Shown here: piece by piece, positions 58,801 to 63,669 of the stretch
How positions within the stretch are numbered: position 1 is the first letter of the stretch
Layout of the letters: every line of letters starts with the position of its first letter
Assembly: GCA_963662175.1 (NCBI GenBank)
Contig: OY759226.1
Location: 24,908,446-24,972,445, forward strand
Source of the DNA: Aradus depressus
Taxonomy: Eukaryota; Arthropoda; Insecta; Hemiptera; Aradidae
Direction: 5' to 3'
Length of the DNA: 64,000 nt
Program-made: the position numbers and the translations under genes
Notes under the pieces: generated by a model
Databases searched by the model: none
What the model was told of the DNA's origin: nothing
What the model saw: only the letters and a program-made list of their open reading frames with translations

Positions 58801-58955
58801 CCAGGTGCCGTCCACCTGACAGACTGAAGAGGTGTTCCCAACCAGAGACATCCCTTCAGTGCATCTGAAGATAACAGAGGCTCCAAGGCCAGTGCCGCCT
58901 TCCAGGTTCTCAATCCAGCCATTGTAGATGGTGCCAGGGGGGCCGCAGTCCACTA
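26371..58955 (-). CDS. hig: Hikaru genki/Hasp-like secreted CCP + Ig protein (22 exons, 5' end outside window)
   Basis: Twenty-two exons with GT-AG borders and matching phases join into 1090 codons ending in TAA at 26371. In protein order: CCP1-CCP4, a basic linker with RWNRKKRSA (a likely furin-type site) and a Lys/Glu-rich segment, CCP5-CCP9, an Ig domain (MECLW to DSGVFRC), CCP10-CCP13, and a short tail. Each CCP has the four-Cys plus Trp pattern, and many NxS/T sites fit secretion. No transmembrane segment is seen. An Ig followed by CCP modules is the layout of Drosophila Hikaru genki, a secreted matrix protein of cholinergic synaptic clefts; its partner Hasp (related to nematode LEV-9) is also CCP-rich. 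The stretch from QRPVCFGLNQENDYA to the C-terminus looks most Hig-like to me. The visible part already exceeds the length I recall for fly Hig, so Hasp or a lineage-specific longer form is possible. Exon structure is firm; the paralogue choice is not. Confidence 0.7.
26610..26945 (+). repeat. Family-B repeat
   Basis: tccgatagaatgaatatatt, cagccaaatcgatcacag and a second gaatgaatgtatcgac. It lies in the last intron of the hig-like gene. Confidence 0.6.
26955..27705. mobile_element. Candidate DNA transposon/MITE with GC-rich inverted ends
   Basis: ctccacactctcggcggga at 26972 is matched in reverse by tcgccgagagtgtggag near 27673. The GC-rich ends flank an AT-rich middle. The element class is unknown. 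Confidence 0.5.
27873..28008 (-). CDS. hig: hig-like exon, CCP module 13, first part
   Basis: Acceptor tttttcag; donor ATCAA|GTAAGT, phase 2. KACSYPGTVISGRMSSVKF, EFKCDPGLTMSGPAMI. Confidence 0.77.
28191..28367 (-). CDS. hig: hig-like exon, CCP module 12
   Basis: Acceptor ttgcccag; donor AACT|GTAAGT. The last Cys codon is split by the intron. VECPPPGSPVHGWVQGG, FSCAADYMMDGQPIVAC, NGRWSASPPN. Confidence 0.8.
28526..28735 (-). repeat. SINE-1 copy
   Basis: gtgactcatgctttaagtac, catatcgcctactaccagag, tacctgacgtcgtacagact and a short head remnant. Confidence 0.72.
28806..29100 (+). mobile_element. Penelope-like terminal fragment with hammerhead-like motif
   Basis: 28948-28984 carries AGAC, CTGACGA, a GGT/GCC hairpin, GCA and GTTT in hammerhead order. 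The GGCCGCAACCGGTTG block resembles retroelement ends with GAAACCGGT. The - strand open frame over it is probably chance. Confidence 0.45.
29101..29560. other. Intron of the hig-like gene, nothing recognised
   Basis: AT-rich; no repeat or coding signature seen. Confidence 0.35.
29569..29673 (-). CDS. hig: hig-like exon, CCP module 11, second half
   Basis: Acceptor caatttag; donor AAAG|GTACGT. RVVFSCGPGHALVGP, STCQASGEWAQPFPVC. Confidence 0.77.
29775..30301 (-). repeat. Two SINE-1 copies, the second near full length
   Basis: 29775-29915 has only the body (cgtacacgctcgagacc). 29962-30301 runs from tail (actcatgcccgggc) to head (gagctaccggcgccctc), both reversed. Confidence 0.82.
30792..30866 (-). 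CDS. hig: hig-like exon, CCP module 11, first half
   Basis: Acceptor ttcttcag; donor GGGAG|GTGAGA. MECPDLNNLADTNLR and SVLSREVG. Short (75 bp), but phases and module position fit. Confidence 0.7.
31171..31370. mobile_element. Foldback element with hammerhead-like arms (family 3)
   Basis: Arms of about 90 bp pair: ttcgaggttctgtcgtgtaa at 31174 with its complement ending near 31365, about a centre at 31262. Each arm holds CTGAAGA (31241-31247 on -, 31294-31300 on +), a GGAAA hairpin and a GAA/CAA box. Confidence 0.75.
31371..32075. other. Intron of the hig-like gene, nothing recognised
   Basis: Mixed-composition sequence with no family signature. It sits between two foldback elements. Confidence 0.35.
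32078..32400. mobile_element. Degenerate foldback element with hammerhead-like ends (family 5)
   Basis: The - strand at 32090-32125 reads ATGATGAGC, a GAGC/GCTC hairpin, then GAAACGTAC; the + strand near 32358 reads ATGATGAACTTAGGCCC then AAAAAGTTTT. They are inverted relatives. Confidence 0.5.
32620..32793 (-). CDS. hig: hig-like exon, CCP module 10
   Basis: Acceptor tttgcag; donor GAAA|GTATAA. VHCSPLPPRRGLQM, LSCQNGNSLIGAHQLTC, SSNWSSPVPLC. Confidence 0.8.
32830..34110. other. Intron of the hig-like gene, no firm content
   Basis: 32990-33850 is less AT-rich than its surroundings and might be an old long terminal repeat, but no matching end duplication was seen. A short palindrome (gtaattaac / gttaattac) lies at 33868-33891. 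Confidence 0.3.
34125..34500. repeat. Family-B repeat followed by a SINE-1 copy
   Basis: Family B (+) at 34125-34315 (cgatagaatgaatgtatc). SINE-1 (-) at 34325-34495 (tactaccagagcgctctttc). Confidence 0.7.
34500..35320. other. Intron of the hig-like gene, nothing firm
   Basis: It contains phrases typical of unidentified insect repeats (gcgcaataactactgaactg at 34735) but no class-defining feature. Confidence 0.3.
35356..35507 (-). CDS. hig: hig-like exon, Ig domain, second half
   Basis: Acceptor tctacag; donor AAAC|GTAAGT. TYPDSWSSDPGRDSQLEYRL, then EDSGVFRC, the typical D-x-G-x-Y/F-x-C Ig signature, and HAVEIVVK. Confidence 0.8.
35650..35910 (-). repeat. Family-B repeat
   Basis: atgtacttccccggaacg, cttctgaatcctcatactaa. 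Confidence 0.6.
36050..36320 (-). repeat. SINE-1 copy
   Basis: gactcaagcccgggcctt, tactaccagagcgctctta, ctaagggcctcttggctggg, gaacccacgatcttgag. Confidence 0.78.
36535..37020 (-). mobile_element. LINE C-terminal fragment
   Basis: The - strand encodes TRLITGHCHMNKHLHNMGIA and then a Cys-rich CRKCGEENE stretch, typical of the end of an RNase H-bearing LINE. The 3' part matches 46770-46950. Confidence 0.65.
37122..37281 (-). CDS. hig: hig-like exon, Ig domain, first half
   Basis: Acceptor tttctag; donor TATAG|GTAATC, phase 2. PPTILFRHEAGPIMQSN, then IIYPGTTLHMECLWIRRFG and PKWAVSHNYR. The Cys of MECLW is the first Ig cysteine. Confidence 0.78.
37405..37660 (-). repeat. Family-B repeat with poly-C tract
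   Basis: Begins atgtcttccccagcacg. A run of about 20 C lies at 37621-37640. Confidence 0.6.
37805..38040. mobile_element. Foldback element with near-perfect 115-bp arms (family 4)
   Basis: atactactgaataaaacac at 37805 and its complement at the right end, and a near-identical core (tgtcaagtgtacaggataca / its complement) about a centre near 37921. Each arm holds a TTGACAATGCT...AGCGAAAT block similar to retroelement hammerhead-like ends. Confidence 0.75.
38130..38425. repeat. Foldback pair of family-B ends
   Basis: Two family-B ends face each other (gtacttgcccagc... and ...ctggggaagtag). cttacatagttgcttctgaa pairs with its complement near 38325. Confidence 0.65.
38720..38990 (+). repeat. SINE-1 copy
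   Basis: atcgcgggctcgaaactcgg (B-box region), agcctgtacgacgtcaag, ctcccatagtagagtcggg, gcatgagtcataataact. Confidence 0.78.
39011..39137 (-). CDS. hig: hig-like exon, CCP module 9, second half
   Basis: Acceptor tttgcag; donor GCAC|GTATGT, phase 1. QFRCTDIGKYAMIGSSRR, CTDGEWDGQRPVC, then the linker FGLNQENDYA that leads into the Ig domain. Confidence 0.8.
39480..39640 (-). mobile_element. Isolated arm of foldback family 2
   Basis: 39541-39603 repeats the arm of the element at 40236-40927 (gctaccatcttcagccacga). It carries a third copy of the hammerhead-like motif (39545-39582, -). Nearby sequence is simple AT repeat. Confidence 0.65.
40236..40927. mobile_element. Large foldback element (family 2), about 690 bp
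   Basis: Long arms pair from tttcacaaataatatataat at 40265 to its complement ending 40903, including gtaggtaggtatcctttttc and aaaggataggaaaaccccgt partners. The centre is near 40550. The right arm has about 80 extra bases at 40600-40680. Each arm holds a hammerhead-like motif. Confidence 0.82.
41043..41191 (-). CDS. hig: hig-like exon, CCP module 9, first half
   Basis: Acceptor ttgcctag; donor GAGTTG|GTAAGC, phase 0. A Ser/Asn/Glu-rich start leads to TTCLFKNSEANVATFY and FPSGAEL. Confidence 0.74.
41230..42270 (-). repeat. Family-B repeats, two copies, with an internal duplication
   Basis: The first copy is about 41230-41900 and the second 41960-42268 (both - strand). In the first, a 105-bp segment (ctatcccttcagcggatatc...) is duplicated in tandem at 41397-41606. 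Confidence 0.7.
42274..43170 (+). mobile_element. Broken mariner element, 897 bp, with inverted ends and TA duplication
   Basis: Terminal repeats: cgagatttgttcaaaaattaa at the left is mirrored by the right end (taacacacctctca); both share aacgggaatttt. TA flanks at 42272-42273 and 43171-43172. The N-terminal frame reads FCYKNGIKCSKVLEMLNIAF and SKSRVYEWYKSS (DNA-binding HTH). The C-terminal part reads NDYFEG-like after PPYSPDMAPCDYF. The middle is deleted and frames are broken. Confidence 0.8.
43252..43367 (-). CDS. hig: hig-like exon, CCP module 8, second half
   Basis: Phase 2 forces the acceptor ttgttag rather than the closer ttccag. FPDGTEVTFNC, IICEDGSWLGHPLNC. Donor TGTG|GTGAGT. Confidence 0.74.
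43668..43800 (-). repeat. Family-B end fragment
   Basis: acagacatacaaacag and ccgattacttcccttata match the end of family B. Confidence 0.5.
43806..43968 (-). CDS. hig: hig-like exon, linker and first half of CCP module 8
   Basis: Acceptor cttgtgtag; donor ACTAA|GTATGT, phase 2. A 30-residue linker with GGDITKAGEMGEVDY precedes GSCSPPRAVRGTL. A foldback element begins 19 bases upstream of this exon. Confidence 0.72.
43988..44610. mobile_element. Foldback element (family 1) with 12-bp target duplication
   Basis: AGAACCAGTAGT occurs at 43976-43987 and 44611-44622. Between them two arms of about 260 bp pair (ctgttgtccactcac and its complement; gacaggtaaaagttaataaa and its complement). The arms contain a variable AT run (44425-44468). 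Each arm has a 46-nt hammerhead-like motif: 44066-44111 (-) and 44524-44569 (+). Confidence 0.82.
44706..44888 (-). CDS. hig: hig-like exon, CCP module 7
   Basis: Acceptor ttttag; donor ACCAG|GTGAGT. APCQLPVVSHGQYLLGY, FQCDTEY, VTCVLGELRPRPPHC. The usual Trp before the last Cys is missing, which is unusual among the modules here. Confidence 0.78.
44924..45602 (-). mobile_element. Deleted mariner element, 679 bp
   Basis: TA flanks (44922-44923, 45603-45604). Ends pair: cgaaggtagtcccagaagta at the left and its partner ending gggactaccctcg. The - frame fuses an HTH end (FKTVKYWMAEFKRGR) to the catalytic end (SYSPDLAPSDYFLFPNLKK), so the middle of the transposase is deleted. Confidence 0.8.
45652..45892 (-). 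repeat. SINE-1 copy
   Basis: catatcgcctattaccatac, cacctagggtagggggtttt, gggtttcgaaccagcaatct, ctaccggcgccctc. Confidence 0.76.
46038..46360 (-). repeat. SINE-1, near full length
   Basis: Tail atgactcatgcccgggcttt through body to gggtttcgaacccacgatct and actgagctaccc (A and B boxes reversed). It ends just 11 bases before exon 46371-46476. Confidence 0.82.
46371..46476 (-). CDS. hig: hig-like exon, CCP module 6, second half
   Basis: Acceptor gttgacag; donor TTCCAG|GTAGTG. VIEFSCRVGYNV, KCWHGQWNVPVIPTC completes the module. The 741-bp intron to the previous exon is largely a LINE fragment. Confidence 0.76.
46757..47190 (-). mobile_element. LINE RNase H fragment
   Basis: The - strand reads VLESLADQNRVQLRWVAGHQ, then GFKGNERTDQLDRLADRG, the RNase H end motif of LINEs. 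It fills most of the intron inside CCP6. Confidence 0.68.
47218..47324 (-). CDS. hig: hig-like exon, CCP module 6, first half
   Basis: Acceptor ttttttag; donor GCGCAG|GTCAGA, phase 0. APCKIPENENGIYTSGG supplies the first Cys. Confidence 0.72.
47479..48015 (-). repeat. SINE-2: two copies of a second tRNA-derived SINE
   Basis: 47510-47645 and 47865-48015 share acatccatg, gggagtgagttttatttcgt or its inverted form, and a reversed B box (ggattcgaactcgc). The head includes tagccagcatggcc. The two bodies differ in the orientation of the gggagggagtt block. Confidence 0.65.
48076..48404 (+). repeat. SINE-1 copy with small tail inversion
   Basis: Head (ctgagctcaagatcgcaggt), body and tail. Near 48335 a reversed tail piece (gggctttaaccatgaggcga) precedes the normal tail, making a short palindrome. 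Confidence 0.78.
48491..48755 (+). repeat. SINE-1 copy
   Basis: ggcgccaatagctcagaggt head, cgggctcgaaacccgacc B-box region, degraded body, and gcccaggcatgagtt tail. It abuts exon 48762-48974. Confidence 0.78.
48762..48974 (-). CDS. hig: hig-like exon, CCP module 5
   Basis: Acceptor cttgttcag; donor ACTAG|GTAATT. ALPCEEPTPQNYMRLDILR, LVCSAGYSG, ARCLRGKWRPAKPHC. NNTW and NGT are glycosylation candidates. Confidence 0.8.
49185..49465 (-). repeat. Family-B repeat
   Basis: atgaacttccccagaacg, gaaaatcgataggtgttgtc, taatttcccctatacttcgt. Confidence 0.65.
49539..49746 (-). CDS. hig: hig-like exon, charged linker
   Basis: Acceptor cttttag; donor AACAG|GTACAT, phase 1. It encodes a Gly/Ser stretch, a long Glu/Asp run and KGKKRKKKPGHRRT. 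No domain; a disordered linker between CCP4 and CCP5. The low complexity weakens support, but both splice sites and phases fit. Confidence 0.62.
49955..50573. mobile_element. hAT-like MITE, 619 bp, with 8-bp target duplication
   Basis: Left end CAGGGGCGTAGCCAGG, right end complementary to CAGGGGAGTAGCCAGG. The flanks TTTATGTT and TTTATATT differ at one base. Next to both ends are long G runs. An internal inverted pair (agcagcaaaaatgtaaa and its partner) lies at 50130-50270. No transposase. Confidence 0.75.
50944..51052 (-). CDS. hig: hig-like exon, end of CCP4 and RKKR basic site
   Basis: Acceptor aatttcag; donor ACTCAG|GTAAAC, phase 0. It encodes CEPGLHPRLRWNRKKRSA and RRIKRALAGQNTQ. RKKR and RIKR are dibasic sites of the proprotein-convertase kind, so the protein may be cut here. 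Confidence 0.72.
51149..51487 (+). repeat. SINE-1, near full length
   Basis: gacggtagcttagtggtaag (A box), gtgggttcggaacccgacc (B box), a complete body, and gcccgggcatgagtc followed by ataataactaacta. Confidence 0.85.
52003..52207 (-). CDS. hig: hig-like exon, CCP module 4 (most of it)
   Basis: Acceptor gtttcag; donor CCAAG|GTAAGG, phase 2. VYCPFPGYIENGKVLLVGN, MYECNKGY, ATCIGGHWSPKNLP; the fourth Cys is in the next exon. A 20-residue insert rich in Tyr lies between the first two Cys. Confidence 0.78.
52807..52847. repeat. (TA)n microsatellite
   Basis: About 20 uninterrupted TA units. Confidence 0.9.
52968..53325 (+). repeat. SINE-1 fragments
   Basis: 52968-53022 holds gagcacgctgtcc joined directly to cgtagttgaagcccgggcat, so the middle is deleted. 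53218-53325 is a degenerate head and body start. Confidence 0.55.
53545..53718 (-). CDS. hig: hig-like exon, CCP module 3
   Basis: Acceptor tgttacag; donor GAAG|GTGAAT. ARCKYLPKAPKNGMV, FKCRDGYV, SECRYGNWTGEQPYC: a complete sushi module with two NxT sites. Confidence 0.8.
53800..55000. other. Intron of the hig-like gene, with a weak LINE end
   Basis: 54450-54630 resembles the LINE 3' piece at 4430-4500 (tccaatttaaatcccatatc). 54080-54330 has a non-AT-rich stretch of unknown nature. Otherwise nothing recognised. Confidence 0.35.
55030..55218 (-). CDS. hig: hig-like exon, CCP module 2
   Basis: Acceptor ggtttag, donor CCAG|GTAATG, phase 1 to 1. APCVVPAVAQGRVLL, VQCEQRYEP, VCNNGSWSQIPRC. NGSW is a glycosylation candidate. 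The 45-bp array lies in the intron upstream. Confidence 0.78.
55318..57342. repeat. 45 tandem copies of a 45-bp unit
   Basis: The unit begins aaaggcactggaatagctga and ends cccctcccagt. From 55318 to 57342 it repeats every 45 bp, 45 times, with no difference that I can see. It lies in the intron between the CCP1 and CCP2 exons. Because 45 is divisible by three, an uninterrupted - strand frame (15-residue period, FTGRGSDIVLSYSSA) crosses it, and one + strand frame is open too. Confidence 0.95.
57643..57842 (-). repeat. SINE-1 copy with TTAGG run and internal deletion
   Basis: ggttaggttaggttaggttt is joined directly to agcgctctttcgtcactctg. The usual tail of about 50 bp between them is missing. 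Body continues to ccatccgaaggacggcgtgc. Confidence 0.78.
58000..58610 (+). mobile_element. Possible LTR remnant with tRNA-Lys primer-binding site
   Basis: TGGCGCCCAACGTGGGGC at 58587-58604 is complementary to the 3' end of insect tRNA-Lys. Upstream are tatataaa (58199-58206) and AATAAA (58281-58286), placed as promoter and poly-A signal of an LTR would be. No second LTR or gag/pol seen. Confidence 0.5.
58776..58955 (-). CDS. hig: hig-like exon, CCP module 1
   Basis: Acceptor ttgcag; donor TTGG|GTATG, phase 1. VDCGPPGTIYNGW, FRCTEG, SSVCQVDGTW and PLC give the four Cys and Trp. Any upstream exon lies beyond the window or the gap. Confidence 0.78.
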
Positions 58956-58979
58956 CTGCAAGTGCAGGGTGCAACATAG

Positions 58980-59330
58980 GTGCAATGTGCTATATGAGTG
59001 GTGCAACAGTGTCTTTTGGAGGTACACTTTGTATTCATGTGTACAGTGTACAGAAATACTAAATAAATAATAATAATTGAAAAAAATAAAATGAGTATAA
59101 TGTACTCGAATTAGTAAATAAAATTAGATTATAAGCAAATAAAGCAAAATATAGAAGAAAAACTTAAAAATAAAGTCTTCAACGTCAAACTAAAAGAAGT
59201 CCTAGAAAGCGCATGGCTGCGGTGATCAGTCATTTTATTGTCTGACTCGAAAACACAAGTTTATAACAACACTTCTATTATAGCCTTAGTCATTAATTAA
59301 TATTATGTCATTTTTAACCCCCGACGCAAA
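58980..59330. other. Upstream intron of the hig-like gene, nothing recognised
   Basis: AT-rich; no exon or repeat signature seen. Confidence 0.35.
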
Positions 59331-60690
59331 AGTTTGAAGCCTTTGTCTGTCTGTGGCATCGTAGCTCCAAAACGGTTGAACCGATTTCAAAGCGGTTTTT
59401 TGGTTTCAAAAGCTGGTATTTGCGAGATGGTTCTTAGCCATGTTTGGTGGAAATCGGGTATGCCGTCTCCAAGATATTCAGGTTTCATCAGAGCCTGTGT
59501 NNNNNNNNNNNNNNNNNNNNNNNNNNNNNNNNNNNNNNNNNNNNNNNNNNNNNNNNNNNNNNNNNNNNNNNNNNNNNNNNNNNNNNNNNNNNNNNNNNNN
59601 NNNNNNNNNNNNNNNNNNNNNNNNNNNNNNNNNNNNNNNNNNNNNNNNNNNNNNNNNNNNNNNNNNNNNNNNNNNNNNNNNNNNNNNNNNNNNNNNNNNN
59701 GGGGGGTTGTGGGGGGGCCTAAGTATAAATATAGAGCTAACTCTTCAACAGTTGGTCGCATTGTCACGAAGTTTCACATGTAGTATTCCTGAAGACCAAA
59801 TAAAAAAATAGGCGGTGAGACGGCTCAAAATTTTTTACGGGAGGGGGGGTAGTGGGTGGGCCTAAGTATAAATATAGAGCTAACTCATTAACTAATGGGC
59901 GAATCGTCATGAAATTTCACATGTAGTATTTTTATAAGCCAAATAGGAAAAAAAGGTGTGTGGCGTCCCAAAGTTTTGAACGGGAGGGGGGGTTGTGGGG
60001 GGGCCTAAGTATAAATATAGAGCTAACTCTTTAACGGTTGGTCGGATTGTCACGAAATTTCACATGGAGTATTCCTGAAGACCAAATACAAAAATAGGCG
60101 GTGTGACGGCTCAAAATTTTTTACGGGAGGGGGGGGGGGGTAGTAGGGGGGCCTAAGTATAAATATAGAGCTAACTCATTAACTAATGGGCGAATCGTCA
60201 TGAAATTTCACATGTAGTATTTTTAAAAGCCAAATAGGAAATAAAGGTGTGTGGCGTCCCAAAGTTTTGAACGGGAGGGGGGGTTGTGGGGGGGCCTAAG
60301 TATAAATATAGAGCTAACTCATTAACTAATGGGCGAATCATCATGAAATTTCACATGTAGTATTTTTAAAAGCCAAATAGGAAAAAAAGGTGTGTGGCGT
60401 CCCAAAGTTTTGAACGGGAGGGGGGGTTGTGGGGGGGGGCTAAATATACATATAGAGTTAGCTCATTAACGGTTGGTCGTATTGTCACGAAATTTCGCAT
60501 ATATTATTCCTGAAGGCCAAATAGAAAAATAAGGAGTGTGGCGTCCCGAAGTTTTGAACGGGTGGCGGGGTTGGGGGGGGGGGGGGGGGGGGACTAAGTA
60601 TAAATATAGAGCTAGCTCATTAACGGTTGATCGTATTGTCATGAATCGGATTGTCATGAATTTCACATGTAGTAGTAGTAACTATGTATT
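59330..60690. repeat. Tandem repeat of about 144 bp beside the gap
   Basis: The landmark ctaagtataaatatagagct recurs near 59719, 59862, 60005, 60152, 60296, 60440 and 60593 (143-153 bp spacing). Units contain G runs, cgggaggggggg and tgaaatttcacatgtagtat. The left part (59330-59500) carries gtctgtctgtggcatcgtag. The type recurs at 63895-64000. Confidence 0.85.
59501..59700. other. Assembly gap (200 N)
   Basis: Exactly 200 unknown bases, probably a placeholder of arbitrary length within a tandem-repeat region. Confidence 0.99.
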
Positions 60691-61745
60691 CGCTGTGGGG
60701 TTCACTGTTGCAAGACATTTACTAGCTGTGATGTCCAGCGTTCCTAATATCGTACTAGCTGTGGGGTCCGCTGTTGCAAGGTACTTACTAGCTGTAGTGC
60801 TCAGCCCCAGCGTTCCTAACTATGTACTGGCTGTGGGGTTCGCTGTTGCAAGGACCTATAAGACATTCACTAGCTGTAATGCCCAGCGTTTCTAATTACG
60901 TACTAGCTGTGGGGTCTGCTGTTGCAAGGCGCTAGCAGTGTGGCCCAGCGTATTTCACTCGTAGGTACTAGCTGTGGGGTCCGCCGTTGCAAAACTCATA
61001 CTTGCTGTGATGCCCTGTGGTTCTAACTACATACTATCTGTGGGGTTCGCAGTTGCAAGGCACCTACTACCTGTAGGGCCCAGCGTTCCTAAAAACGTAC
61101 TAGCTGTGGGGTCCGTCGTTGCAAAAGCATACTAGCTGTGATGCCCAGGGTTCCTAATATCGTACTAGCTGTGGGGTCCGTTGTTGCAAGGCATTTACTA
61201 GTTGTAGTGCCCAGCGTTCCTAACTTCGTACTAGCTGTGGGGTTCGTTGTAGCAAGGCATTTACTAGCTGTAGTGCCCAGCGTTCCTAACTATGTACTAG
61301 CTGTGAAGTTCGCTGTTGCAAAGCACTTACTAACTGTAATGCCCAGCGTATTTAACTACATACTAGCTGTGGGGTCCGCTGTTGCAAGGCACTTAATAGC
61401 TGTGATGCCCAGCGTTCCTAACTTCGTACTAGCTGTGGGGTCCGCTGTTGCGAGGCACATACTAGCTGTGGTGACCAGCGTTCCTAACTACGTACTAGCT
61501 GTTGGGTCCGCCGTCGCAAGGCACATACTAGCTATGATGCCCAGCATTCTCAACTACGTACTAGCTGTGGTGCTCAGCGTTGCAAGCCACATACTAGCTG
61601 TGGTCACAAACGTTCTTAAGTACGCACTGACTAGGACGTCCAGCGATGCTAAGTATTCACTAGGTGTGGCTTCCGCCGTTGAAAGGCGCATACTAGCTGT
61701 GGTGCCCAGGGGTCCTAAAAACTTACTAGCGTTAGAACAGCTGAA
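60690..61745 (+). repeat. 66-bp minisatellite (22-residue open repeat)
   Basis: Units alternate gtactagctgtggggtccg and ttactagctgtagtgcccag blocks, each followed by cgttgcaaggca or cgttcctaac, with a 66-bp period and a 33-bp half-period. The frame 61138-61770 stays open and reads NYVLAVGSAVARHLLAVV-type repeats with much variation. No start-site context, homology or splice signal marks it as a gene. Confidence 0.85.
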
Positions 61746-61882
61746 GGACTATAAGCCTTATTCCGTATGAATAATTGAAAATTATAACATCATGAATGTA
61801 CTGTCGAGGAACTGAATAGCGTTATAGAAGATATTGGGAGAAAAATCAAAGTTCCCCGGGCAACGCCGGGTATAACTGCTAT

Positions 61883-63665
61883 AGATTTAATATTTGTTAA
61901 AACTGATAGAGAACGACCGGATTTTCTGAATCCTACACAAAAATCAAAATAAAAATGTTTTTCAAAAAATTCACGCTATTTAACGGTTTATAGGCTTAAT
62001 AATTGTTAAAATTGATACGACAGAATCAGATATATCCGAAAAGTCCCATCCGACGGACGACGTGCTCAAGGCTATTTTCAACCTAAATGAAATTTCACCT
62101 AACCAGGTTTATTTATATAACATACGTCTCATTATCGAGTACCTCACATTCGAAAAAGCCCTGGATCATCGCTTAAAGTCCCATCCGAAGGACGACGTGC
62201 TCAAAGTGTTTTTTAACTTCCCGATTGAAACATCTGACCTAAGTGCCTGAGCTAGATTTCTAAGTGGCGATCCTGAGCTCGGTAGACTCCATTCTTGAAA
62301 TTTCTCGCTTTTTAACGGTTTATAGATTTAATATTTGTTAAAACTGATAGAGAACGACCGGATTATCTGAATCCTACACAAAAATCAAAATAAAAATGTT
62401 TTTCAAAAAATTCACGCTATTTAACGGTTTATAGGCTTAATAATTGTTAAAACTGATACGACAGAATCAGATATATCCGAAAAGTCCCATCCGACGGACG
62501 ACGTGCTCAAGGCTATTTTCAACCTAAATGAAATTTCACCTAACCAGGTTTATTTACATAACATACGTCTCATTATCGAGTACCTCACATTCGAAAAAGC
62601 CCTGGATCATCGCTTAAAGTCCCATCCGAAGGACGACGTGCTCAAAGTGTTTTTTAACTTCCCGATTGAAACATCTGACCTAAGTGCCTCAGCTAGATTT
62701 CTAAGTGGCGATCCTGAGCTCAGTAGACTCCATTCTTGAAATTTCTCGCTTTTTAACGGTTTATAGATTTAATATTTGTTAAAACTGATAGAGAACGACC
62801 GGATTATCTGAATCCTACACAAAAATCAAAATAAAAATGTTTTTCAAAAAATTTGCGCTATTTAACGGTTTATAGGCTTAATAATTGTTAAAACTGATAC
62901 GAGAGATTCAGATTTATCCGGAAAGTCCCATCCGAAGGACGACGTGCTCAAGGCTATTTTCAACCTAAGTGATATTTCACCTACCCAGGTTTATTTACAT
63001 AACATACGTCTCATTATCGAGTACCTCACATTCGAAAAAGCCCTGGATCATCGCTTAAAGTCCCATCCGAAGGACGACGTGCTCAAAGTGTTTTTTAACT
63101 TCCCGATTGAAACATCTGACCTAAGTGCCTCAGCTAGATTTCTAAGTGGCGATCCTGAGCTCGGTAGACTCCATTCTTGAAATTTCTCGCTTTTTAACGG
63201 TTTATAGATTTAATATTTGTTAAAACTGATAGAGAACGACCGGATTATCTGAATCCTACACAAAAATCAAAATAAAAATGTTTTTCAAAAAATTCACGCT
63301 ATTTAACGGTTTATAGGCTTAATAATTGTTAAAACTGATACGACAGAATCAGATATATCCGAAAAGTCCCATCCGACGGACGACGTGCTCAAGGCTATTT
63401 TCAACCTAAGTGAAATTTCACCTACCCAGGTTTATTTACATAACATACGTCTCATTATCGAGTACCTCACATTCGAAAAAGCCCTGGATCATCGCTTAAT
63501 GTCCCATCCGAAGGACGAAGTGCTCAAAGTTATTTTTAACTTCCCGATTAAAACATCTGACCTAAGTGCCTCAGCTAGATTTCTAAGTGGCGATCCTGAG
63601 CTCGGTAGACTCGATTCTTCAAATTTCTTGCTTTTTAACGGTTTATAGATTTAATATTTGTTAAC
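61883..63665. repeat. 441-bp tandem satellite derived from SINE-1, four copies
   Basis: Corresponding positions 62062, 62503, 62944 and 63385 are exactly 441 bp apart. Each unit contains reversed SINE-1 blocks twice (cccatccgaaggacgacgtg), plus gagtacctcacattcgaaaa and a remnant of the head (gcgatcctgagctcggtaga). The remainder (ctatttaacggtttataggc) is not SINE-1. The first unit has TGA where the others have TCA in the frame. Confidence 0.9.
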
Positions 63666-63669
63666 TGAC

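Noticed and set aside
61138..61770. Real 210-residue repeat protein
   Set aside because: It is part of a minisatellite beside other arrays with no gene-like signals; kept as a finding, not called a gene.
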